Shown here: piece by piece, positions 1 to 5,886 of the stretch
Layout: every line of letters starts with the position of its first letter
Numbering within the stretch: the first letter of the stretch is position 1
DNA from: Deltaproteobacteria bacterium
GTDB lineage: Bacteria > Desulfobacterota > Desulfovibrionia > Desulfovibrionales > Desulfovibrionaceae
Reading direction: 5' to 3'
DNA: 5,886 nt
NCBI GenBank assembly: GCA_025350085.1
Contig: JANXYI010000153.1
Location: forward strand, 1-5,886
Position numbers and translations under genes: made by a program
Notes under the pieces: generated by a model
The model's input: the letters and a program-made list of their open reading frames with translations, nothing else
The model's database searches: none
What the model was told of the DNA's origin: nothing

Positions 1-3000
1 CCGACCTGGCCGCCACGCTCCTGCGCCTGCCTGTTGCGGCTCAGGACTTTGCCCCGCGCCTGGCCGAGCTGCGCCGTCTGGAAGCCCAGGTGGCAACGGC
101 CCTGCGCCGCAATCCGCCGATCAGCGGGGGCGGCGCAGGCGGCGATTCCCTGGCTGCCCCGGCCTTCCAGAACATCCTGGGGGCGCACAACCTGGCCCTG
201 GCTGAACGGCTGCCTGCGTTTAACGTCGATGGCGCCGATTCCGCCGCCCTGAAAATGGACGCGCTCAGCCGCGCGGGCCAACGCCTGGCCGAGGGCCTGG
301 CCTGGTTTAAGGACAATCCTGCCACTGGCAGCCGCCGCGCCCTGGCCCTGAACGCGGCCCTGCACCTGAACCTGGCCGAGCTCTCCCTGCGCCTGGGCGA
401 GGACGAGGGCCGCGCCGGGCACCTGAACGCGGCCCAGGCCCTGTCCGAGCAGGGCCTGCTGCCGGGCCTACGCTGGCGCGCCCTGGCCGGGCTGGGACGC
501 CTGACCGAGGCCCTGGCCGTGGTCCAGAGCCTGCCCCTGGACGAGGCCCCCTGCGGCCCGGGCGAGATCACCGCTGCCTTTGCCCCCCTTGTCGCCGCGC
601 TCATCGATACAAACAAGGCAGAGGACGCGTACAATCTCGTGGAGCGCCTGTCCGAGCTGGAGCGCGTAGGCCGCATGGGGCGGCTCGGCGTGGCCCGGCC
701 CACCGAGGCCGAGACCGGGCTCCTTCGCCGCACGGGCATGCGCCTGCTGGCCATCCGCGACCTCAAGGCCCGGCTGGCCGCGGCCCAGGGCGAAGACCGC
801 ACCAGCCTCTCGCGCCGTCTGGAACAGGAGCAGGAGATCCTTGGCCGCGACCTGGGCCAGGACCGCGAGTCCCTGCCCGGCGTGGCCCGCATCGGGGCGG
901 GCATTGTTGAGCAGGACTGGCTGGCCATCCTGCACGGTCTGTCGCTGGAAGCCGCTGCCGCTGCCGAGGCTGCTGTGGGCGGAATGAACAATTCAGCCGA
1001 ACAGCGCGCCCGACACGCCCAGCTCATGGCCCGCCTGGCCGCGCTCAAGGTTGAGGCCGGACAGTCCATCGGCCGTTTGGACGCGCCCGGCGCGCTGGGC
1101 CTGTTCCTGCCTGCGCCTGCTGAGGCCATCGACCTCATGGAGAATCTACCCAAGGGCGCCTACGCCCTGCGAATCGTTGCTTTGCCCTCGCCGCGCCGCG
1201 ACTCCCTGCGCTGGGTGGGCCTGCGCCTGGACAGCGACTCGGTGCGCGCCGTGGCCCTGGGCAGCGGCCCGCAGCCGGTGCTTCCGGAGGCTTCCCAGAT
1301 TGAGCGCCGCCTCCTGGCCTTTGAGACGCCGACTGCCCTGCCCGCCCAGGACCTGCGTTCGGCCCGGTCCGTGGCCCTGAGCGGCACGCACCTGGTGCGC
1401 TCGCTCAAGGCCCGCAAGCCCTTCCGCCGGAACCTGGTGTTTGTCACAGGCAGCGGGTCCGGCTCTGTGCCCGCCGCTGTGGCCGGTCTGAAAGCCTTTG
1501 ATGTTCAGGCCGTGCAGCCCGGCGCGGCAAAACTGCTTCAGGCCGTGGCCCAGGCCCAGACCCTGGTGGCCGGGGTTCCGGTGCGCCAGGCCCAAACCGC
1601 GCCCAGCCGCCAGGACGAGCTGCCGGTGCGCTTCCTGGCGCTTACGCCGGACAAGGGCGAGCCCGTGGCCCTGGCTGGGCTGGCCGCAACCATGCAGGAC
1701 GTGTCCCTGGCCGTGCTGATCCAGGTTCCGGCCGAGGACCTGCCGCTGGTGGCGCATCTGCTCGCGCTTTATGGCGTACCGGCGGTGCTGGCTGCCCAGG
1801 ACGGCGGCGCCAAGGGCTTTTCCGAGAGCTTCCTGGCGGCCTATGCCGTTGACTCGGCCGCGGACGCCCACGCCACGGTTCAAAACACGGCCCAAAACAC
1901 GGTGAAGGACACCGCGCCCTGGCTGCTGCTGGGTGATCCGGGCTTAAGCGCCCAGGAGGCCGCGGCCTTTGCCGCCACCCAGTTCGCGCGCTACGTGCGC
2001 TCGGGCCAGGAGGCCTTCAAGGCCGGGCGGAATGCCCAGGCCCTGGCCCTGTTCGAGAACGCCCTGCGCGTGGTCCGGTCCTCAAATCCGTCAGATCCGT
2101 CCGGCCAGTTCAGGAAGTACCTGCCCGACCTGCTGGCCTATGCCCGCGAGAGCGCCTACGCCTCAGAGCAGTTCGACAAGTCCCTGGCCTATGCCCAGGA
2201 GCTGGTCCTGCTCGTGGCCAGGACCAGCCCGGACACCCCGGCCCATGCCGAGGCGCTCTTGCGCCTGGGCCTGGTGCAGTCCCGGCTGGAGCAGTACGCC
2301 AAGGCCATCCCGGTGCTGGAGCAGGCCACGGAGATGCTGGCCAACCTCGAGCTCGCGCCGAAGGAAATCGAGGCACTCATGAGCCTGGGCGCTGTGCTGG
2401 AGAACGCCATCCAGTTCGACCGGGCCTTGTCCCGTTTCGAGGGCGCGGCCAAACTGTCCCAGAAGGCCGGGACCAAAGAGCTGGTGGCCAAACAGTACAT
2501 GAGCATCGGCCGCATCCATGACCTGCGCCTGGCCCAGTACGCCCAGGCCCGCGAGGCCTACGGCCAGGCCCTGGCCATCTACACGGCGCTTAACCGCAAG
2601 GCCGACATGGCCCAGGCCACACTCGACATCGGCCGCTGCGCCCGGCTCGTCGGCGACTTCCCCACGGCCGAGGCCAGGTACCTCGAGGCGCTCAAGCTCG
2701 CAGGCAATGACAAGGTTAGTGAGCGCCTGCGCGCGCGCATCGTCATCGAGCAGGCGGGCAACGCCTGGCAGCAGGCGCGCTTCCAGCAGGCCTTTGACCT
2801 GGAGCGCCAGGTGCTCAAAACCGCCGAGCAGAACGGCTGGGTGCTGGAGCAGGTCATTGCCCGCAACACCGCCGGGCTCCTCTGGTGGAGCCTGGGCGAC
2901 CACGACCGCGCCGTGCGCGAGCTCGACGCCGCCCTGCCGCTGGCCCGCTCCCTGCGCATCCGCCAGGACGAGGTGGCCACCACGCTGAACAACCGCGGCC

Positions 3001-4853
3001 TGGTGGAGCGCGACATGGGCCAGCACGAAAAGGCCTTGCAAACCCTGGGCGAGGCGCTGACCATCGACCGCGCCATCCGCTCGCGCTGGGCCATTGCCTA
3101 CGACCTGCGCAACCTGGCCCAGACTTTCGTCCGCATGGGCGACGCCAAGAAGGCCCTGCCCCTGCTGGACGAGGCGCTCGGGATCGTGGCGGCCACGGGC
3201 AACCGCATCAACCAGGCCAAGATCCTCCTGGCCCAGGGCGAGGCCAATCTGGCCCTGAACAATGCGGAAAAGGCCAGGACCGCCTTTACCCAGGCCGACG
3301 AGCTCTCCCGCGCCATGGGCCTGCGCGACAGCCAGTGGCGTGCGCTGTACGGCCTGGCGAGGCTGGACATCAACGCCGGAAAGAGACCAGAGGCCAAGGC
3401 CCTGCTCACCCGGGCCGTGGGCGTCATCGAGGAGATGCGCGCCGAGCTCAAGGTGGACCAGTTGAAAGACGGCTTCATCGCCGACAAGGCCGTGGTCTAC
3501 GAGGCCCTGGTGACGCTGCTCGCCGACATGGGCGAGGTGGCCGAGAGCTTCCGCACGGCCGAGCGCTCCCGCGCGCGCAACCTCATCGACCTCTTGGGCA
3601 ACACGCGCCGCACCCCGCAGCGCAAGGAGGACCAGGCCCTCTACGAGCGCATCAATGCCGTGCGCTCGCGCCTGCACGAGCAGGAGTCGCTGCTGGCCGG
3701 CGCCCAGAACCAGAACGAGCGCGAGGTCTATGCCAGGGGCGTGAAGCGCCTGCAGGACGAGTACCGCGACGTGCTCCTGGAGCTCCAGGCCAACCGGCCG
3801 GACATCGCCAGCCTGGTCAGCGTGAACCCGCTCAGCCTGTCCGAGGTGCAGCAGATGCTTGAGCCCGGGGTGGCGCTGCTCACCTACTACGTCACCCAGA
3901 ACGAGATCCTCTGCTGGACCGTGGACCACGAACGCGCGGACCTGACGCGCACCAGGCTCGGCCGCGAGGCCCTGGGCCGCATGGTGCTGACCTACCGGCG
4001 CATGCTCCAGAACCTGGAGCCCGTGGACACGCACTCCAAGGAACTCTACACGCTGCTCCTGGCGCCGGTGCTGCCCAAGCTCGCGGGCGTGAGGCAGCTG
4101 GGCATCATCCCCCACGACAGTCTGCACACCCTGGCCTTTGCCACGCTCTCCGACGGCGAGTCGAGCCTGCTGGACCGCTACCCGCTGTTCCAGCTGCCCA
4201 GCGCCAGCGTGTTCCGCTTCACGCTCGCGCGGCGCCGCGCCGAGCGCAACACGCGCGTGCTGGCCGTGGGCAACCCGGACCTGCACGACCAGTCGCTCGA
4301 ACTGCCCTTTGCCGAGCGCGAGGTGGGGTCCCTGGCCTGGAACTACCCGAACATGACCGCGCTGACCCGCGACAAGGCCAGCAAAAGCTGGATCACCCAG
4401 CACATAGCCGAGTTCGGCATCATCCACCTGGCCACCCACGGCGAGTTCGACCCGGTGAACCCGCTGTTCTCGGCCCTCAAGCTCGCGGGCGGCCCCAAGG
4501 CCAAGGACAGGGACAAGGACGGCGACCTGGAGGCCGCGGAGATCTTCGACCTCAGGATCACGGCCGACCTCATCGTGCTTTCGGCCTGCCAGACGGGACT
4601 GGGGAAAGTCACCAGCGGCGACGAGGTCCAGGGCCTGAACCAGGCCTTCCTGTACGCCGGGACCCACGCGCTCGTCTCGAGCCTCTGGCGGGTAAGCGAC
4701 ATCTCCACAGCCATGCTCATGAAGCAGTTCTACCGCGAGTACCAGACCCGGCCCAAGGCCGATAGCCTGCGCCGGGCCATGCTGCACGTGAAGAACCGCT
4801 TCCCGCACCCCGGCTACTGGGGCGCGTTCACCCTGACCGGGGACTACAGGTAG
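1..4853 (+). CDS. Giant TPR-CHAT caspase-like protease with an N-terminal degenerate CHAT copy (5' end outside window)
   Basis: Predicted clan CD cysteine protease of the CHAT (caspase HetF associated with TPRs) family. The frame is open from base 3 to the TAG at 4851, giving 1616 codons. A GTG at 90 is only an internal valine candidate, because helix-like coding sequence (LAELRRLEAQV) runs straight through it. Numbering residues from that GTG, the order is: helical region and coil (about 1-352), degenerate CHAT (353-620), 12-13 TPRs (633-1170), charged coil (1171-1257), CHAT (1258-1587). The C-terminal CHAT has HLATHGEF with catalytic His1450 and LSACQTG with Cys1500, followed by QGLNQAFLYAG, SLWRVSD and HPGYWGAF family signatures. 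Only four cysteines are visible in the protein. CHAT proteases cut partner proteins after TPR-mediated sensing in characterised systems (Csx29 of type III-E CRISPR); the target here is unknown. The next gene follows after 3 bases. Family assignment is firm, while true start and localisation are unknown. Confidence 0.93.
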   Translation, partial: DLAATLLRLPVAAQDFAPRLAELRRLEAQVATALRRNPPISGGGAGGDSLAAPAFQNILGAHNLALAERLPAFNVDGADSAALKMDALSRAGQRLAEGLAWFKDNPATGSRRALALNAALHLNLAELSLRLGEDEGRAGHLNAAQALSEQGLLPGLRWRALAGLGRLTEALAVVQSLPLDEAPCGPGEITAAFAPLVAALIDTNKAEDAYNLVERLSELERVGRMGRLGVARPTEAETGLLRRTGMRLLAIRDLKARLAAAQGEDRTSLSRRLEQEQEILGRDLGQDRESLPGVARIGAGIVEQDWLAILHGLSLEAAAAAEAAVGGMNNSAEQRARHAQLMARLAALKVEAGQSIGRLDAPGALGLFLPAPAEAIDLMENLPKGAYALRIVALPSPRRDSLRWVGLRLDSDSVRAVALGSGPQPVLPEASQIERRLLAFETPTALPAQDLRSARSVALSGTHLVRSLKARKPFRRNLVFVTGSGSGSVPAAVAGLKAFDVQAVQPGAAKLLQAVAQAQTLVAGVPVRQAQTAPSRQDELPVRFLALTPDKGEPVALAGLAATMQDVSLAVLIQVPAEDLPLVAHLLALYGVPAVLAAQDGGAKGFSESFLAAYAVDSAADAHATVQNTAQNTVKDTAPWLLLGDPGLSAQEAAAFAATQFARYVRSGQEAFKAGRNAQALALFENALRVVRSSNPSDPSGQFRKYLPDLLAYARESAYASEQFDKSLAYAQELVLLVARTSPDTPAHAEALLRLGLVQSRLEQYAKAIPVLEQATEMLANLELAPKEIEALMSLGAVLENAIQFDRALSRFEGAAKLSQKAGTKELVAKQYMSIGRIHDLRLAQYAQAREAYGQALAIYTALNRKADMAQATLDIGRCARLVGDFPTAEARYLEALKLAGNDKVSERLRARIVIEQAGNAWQQARFQQAFDLERQVLKTAEQNGWVLEQVIARNTAGLLWWSLGDHDRAVRELDAALPLARSLRIRQDEVATTLNNRGLVERDMGQHEKALQTLGEALTIDRAIRSRWAIAYDLRNLAQTFVRMGDAKKALPLLDEALGIVAATGNRINQAKILLAQGEANLALNNAEKARTAFTQADELSRAMGLRDSQWRALYGLARLDINAGKRPEAKALLTRAVGVIEEMRAELKVDQLKDGFIADKAVVYEALVTLLADMGEVAESFRTAERSRARNLIDLLGNTRRTPQRKEDQALYERINAVRSRLHEQESLLAGAQNQNEREVYARGVKRLQDEYRDVLLELQANRPDIASLVSVNPLSLSEVQQMLEPGVALLTYYVTQNEILCWTVDHERADLTRTRLGREALGRMVLTYRRMLQNLEPVDTHSKELYTLLLAPVLPKLAGVRQLGIIPHDSLHTLAFATLSDGESSLLDRYPLFQLPSASVFRFTLARRRAERNTRVLAVGNPDLHDQSLELPFAEREVGSLAWNYPNMTALTRDKASKSWITQHIAEFGIIHLATHGEFDPVNPLFSALKLAGGPKAKDRDKDGDLEAAEIFDLRITADLIVLSACQTGLGKVTSGDEVQGLNQAFLYAGTHALVSSLWRVSDISTAMLMKQFYREYQTRPKADSLRRAMLHVKNRFPHPGYWGAFTLTGDYR
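576..1946 (+). other. Degenerate N-terminal coil-CHAT copy (pseudoprotease domain)
   Basis: This segment follows the same order as the C-terminal half of the protein. A helical pair (residues 163-197, LVAALIDTNKAEDAYNLVERL) resembles the last TPR-like hairpin before the active CHAT (LVTLLADMGEVAESFRTAERS). A charged coil (about 211-255) follows. Then comes a CHAT-like core (353-620): LKARKPFRRNLVFVTGSG matches LARRRAERNTRVLAVGNP, LLALYGVPAVLAAQDGG matches AFLYAGTHALVSSLWRV, and the core ends in WLLLGDPGL, a typical CHAT ending. The His site reads LVAGVPVRQ and the Cys site reads LAVLIQVPA (Val546 in place of Cys), and the core holds no cysteine at all. Catalysis is therefore not expected; a structural or regulatory role is inferred. 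The alignment is by eye. Confidence 0.72.
1875..1910 (+). repeat. 12-bp tandem repeat, three in-frame units
   Basis: Three consecutive 12-base units, acggttcaaaac, acggcccaaaac and acggtgaaggac, encode TVQN-TAQN-TVKD. The first two units differ by two bases and the third is more diverged. The repeat lies in a hydrophilic loop just before the closing WLLLGDPGL strand of the degenerate CHAT domain. Its AT-rich CAA and AAC codons stand out against the surrounding G/C-ending codons. Confidence 0.8.
1986..3599 (+). other. TPR superhelix, about 12-13 repeats of roughly 40 residues
   Basis: Residues 633-1119 break into about twelve consecutive helix pairs with a near-40-residue period, each carrying the TPR pattern of small and aromatic residues. 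Examples are AEALLRLGLVQSRLEQYAKA, NNRGLVERDMGQHEKALQTL, LRNLAQTFVRMGDAKKALPL and LYGLARLDINAGKRPEAKAL. A thirteenth, more diverged hairpin (1128-1170, with AERSRARNLIDLLG) leads into the coil before the protease domain; that AE-x-SRAR-x-L motif is usual in CHAT proteins. The forty-residue spacing is the long-form TPR seen in NB-ARC- and CHAT-associated sensors rather than the classic 34-residue form. It probably forms a groove for binding a peptide or a protein partner. The ligand is unknown. Confidence 0.88.
3861..4850 (+). other. Active-looking CHAT caspase-like protease domain
   Basis: Residues 1258-1587 form a complete CHAT domain at the extreme C-terminus, its usual place. In order it has the opening strand GVALLTYYV, the GIIPHDSLHTLAFATL segment, RVLAVGNPDL, the ALTRDKASK stretch, HLATHGEFDPVNPLFSAL with His1450, an acidic loop DRDKDGDLEAAE, LIVLSACQTGLG with Cys1500, QGLNQAFLYAG, SLWRVSDISTAM, and the closing HPGYWGAFTLTGDYR. 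The His-Cys spacing of 50 residues and every surrounding motif fit an intact catalytic dyad. No cleavage-site preference can be read from the sequence. Confidence 0.93.
4506..4541 (+). other. EF-hand-like acidic loop inside the CHAT domain
   Basis: Residues 1473-1484 read DRDKDGDLEAAE. This matches the canonical 12-residue EF-hand loop: Asp at 1, 3 and 5, Gly at 6, a hydrophobic residue (Leu) at 8 and Glu at 12. It lies between the catalytic His and Cys. The DG-x-L-x-A-x-EI part is common in CHAT domains, so only the extra Asp-x-Asp lead is distinctive. Calcium binding is an inference, and no flanking EF-hand helix pair is evident. Confidence 0.45.
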
Positions 4854-4854
4854 G
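4848..4854 (+). promoter_or_regulatory. Weak Shine-Dalgarno overlapping the upstream stop codon
   Basis: The bases aggtagg lie just before the GTG at 4857 and span the TAG stop of the TPR-CHAT gene. The first AGG is about 6 bases from the start, an acceptable spacing. The weak site and 3-base gap suggest that ribosomes finishing the first gene reinitiate on the second. There is no room for a separate promoter between the genes. Confidence 0.5.
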
Positions 4855-4856
4855 CC

Positions 4857-5886
4857 GTGTACACCACACAAGCCGTCAACCTGCGCCTCTATCTGCGCAC
4901 CCTGGTCCTCACGGCCCTCTGCCTGCTCGTGCTCCTGGCCGGGCGGGCCTATGCCCAGCAGACCCTGTGGATCGACGTGGACCAGGCGCCGGTGCGCATC
5001 TGGCGCTCGGGCCAGGCCGAGGTGCTCTTGCGCCTGCCGCGCGGAACCGTTGTCCAGCCGCTCTACGTCCAGGGCGTCTGGACCAGGGTCAGCGCTCCGG
5101 GCGGGCAGCAGGGCTGGATCTACCAGGGGCATCTTGCCGCCACGCGGCAGCCTCCGGCCCTGGCCGACATCTTCAACGCCGCGCCCGAGAGCATGATCCT
5201 GGCCGAGGCGGCCGACACCGCCCGCAGCTCCAGGTCCGCTTCCCCGGCCCAGCCCCAGGGCAGCGCGGCCTTGCGGAGCGTGCTCGACCTGCGCATCAGC
5301 CCCGATGATCTGGACGACTTCCTGAGCCAGGGCGGCATCGGTGAGTTCGCAGATGTGCCGCCCCGCCCCCTCGGCAAGCGGGCCGCCTTTCCGACGCTGC
5401 ACGCGGCTGCCCCTCCAGGCGGTGAACACGAGCGCCAGGTGGGCCTGAACCTCGCGGCCAGGGTTGTCTCCCACCTGGCCAAGGCCGACTTCGGCAACAC
5501 GCTGCAGCGTTATGTGAACCTGGTCGGCTTGGCTGTGGCCCGATTCGTCCCAGGGTCTGCGCCACGTTTCCGCGTCGTGGTGCTGGACCTGCCCGAGCCG
5601 GTGTCCTTCAGCCTGCCTGGCGGCATCGTCATGCTGAGCACAGGCCTCATCGGCGCCCTTGAGAACGAGGCCCAGCTGGCCTGCGTCCTGGCGCATGAAA
5701 TGGCCCACGCGTCCCTCGGCCACCTCTGGGCCAGGGCCATGCAAACGCAATTCTTCCGGGACGGGGGAACGGTGGACCAGGCAGGCGTGCACAGTCCGCT
5801 GTTCACCGCCATGCTCGACGATCTGCTCGCCACGGCCTTGTCCCAGGGCCTCAGCAGAAATCTGGAATTCGAGGCCGATCTGGCCG
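4857..5886 (+). CDS. Exported SH3-domain M48 family zinc metalloprotease (3' end outside window)
   Basis: The frame is open from GTG 4857 to the window edge (343 codons visible, no stop). It is in the same frame as the upstream gene, whose TAG at 4851 sets the upstream limit; the next in-frame start-type codons fall inside the signal peptide. Residues 1-33 form a signal peptide: R-containing N-region, core LVLTALCLLVLLAG, cleavage after AYA. The cysteine has no lipobox. Residues 36-93 resemble a bacterial SH3 domain (PVRIWRSG, WTRVSAPGGQQGWIYQGHL). A Ser/Ala/Pro-rich linker (about 115-140) follows. The M48 domain has YVNLVG, LPGGIVMLSTGLI, HEMAH (His280, Glu281, His284) and E-F-E-A-D with third ligand Glu337. 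This resembles periplasmic BepA/LoiP-type M48 proteases, which degrade or help fold envelope proteins. The protease part is firm; the substrate is unknown. Confidence 0.92.
   Translation, partial: MYTTQAVNLRLYLRTLVLTALCLLVLLAGRAYAQQTLWIDVDQAPVRIWRSGQAEVLLRLPRGTVVQPLYVQGVWTRVSAPGGQQGWIYQGHLAATRQPPALADIFNAAPESMILAEAADTARSSRSASPAQPQGSAALRSVLDLRISPDDLDDFLSQGGIGEFADVPPRPLGKRAAFPTLHAAAPPGGEHERQVGLNLAARVVSHLAKADFGNTLQRYVNLVGLAVARFVPGSAPRFRVVVLDLPEPVSFSLPGGIVMLSTGLIGALENEAQLACVLAHEMAHASLGHLWARAMQTQFFRDGGTVDQAGVHSPLFTAMLDDLLATALSQGLSRNLEFEADLA

Noticed and set aside
90..92. GTG at 90 as the true start of the TPR-CHAT gene
   Set aside because: A GGAAG lies 5 bases upstream, but the frame is open to the window edge and the peptide before it continues as a regular amphipathic helix (LAELRRLEAQV), so the start is more likely outside the window.
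41..1153. A 370-residue open frame on the - strand
   Set aside because: Arg/Ser/Ala-rich shadow opposite the TPR-CHAT gene, with no motif and no plausible ribosome site context.
2885..3862. A 325-residue + strand open frame in another phase
   Set aside because: Composition is Gly, Arg, Pro and Ala with no hydrophobic pattern, and it overlaps the TPR array, whose repeat periodicity is unmistakable in the other frame.
3861..4850. Membership in a type III-E CRISPR (Csx29) or gasdermin defence system
   Set aside because: The CHAT domain resembles those proteases at family level only. No CRISPR array, gRAMP effector, gasdermin-like gene or Csx30 is present in the window, and the neighbour is an M48 protease.
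4920..4922. Cysteine in the M48 signal peptide as a lipoprotein attachment site
   Set aside because: The preceding residues LTAL do not fit a lipobox (the residue before Cys should be Gly, Ala or Ser) and the Cys sits within the hydrophobic core. Cleavage after AYA is more likely.
2163..5792. A 1209-residue open frame on the - strand
   Set aside because: It lies fully antisense to two well-supported protein genes and crosses their junction. Its translation is a low-complexity mix of G, H, Q, L, A and V with no recognisable domain. Long antisense frames are expected where codons nearly all end in G or C.

Overview
The window is high-GC DNA with a strong preference for G/C in third codon positions. 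It is almost entirely coding on the + strand. The codon style and gene content suggest a GC-rich Gram-negative bacterium. A deltaproteobacterium of the Desulfovibrio kind is my best guess, but nothing here (no rRNA, tRNA or taxon-specific marker) proves it.

Layout: two collinear + strand genes fill the window, and both run off an edge. The first (from the left edge to 4853) encodes a giant TPR-CHAT protein, with 1616 codons visible and no true start in view. It reads as two tandem copies of the same architecture. The N-terminal copy (helical repeats, coil, CHAT-like fold) has lost the catalytic His and Cys. The C-terminal copy (about 12-13 forty-residue TPRs, coil, CHAT caspase-like protease) keeps both. 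The second gene starts with GTG at 4857, 3 bases after the first gene's TAG, and continues past the right edge. It encodes an exported protein with a signal peptide, an SH3-like domain and an M48 zinc metalloprotease domain (HEMAH, then E-F-E-A-D).

The 3-base gap and shared strand and frame argue for one transcript with coupled translation, pairing a predicted caspase-like cysteine protease with a predicted envelope metalloprotease. How they work together is not shown by the sequence. One possibility is a two-protease pathway in which the TPR surface senses a partner and the CHAT domain cuts a target. Whether the CHAT protein is cytoplasmic or exported cannot be decided, because its N-terminus is outside the window. 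There are no RNA genes, mobile elements, CRISPR arrays, terminators or non-coding stretches to annotate.
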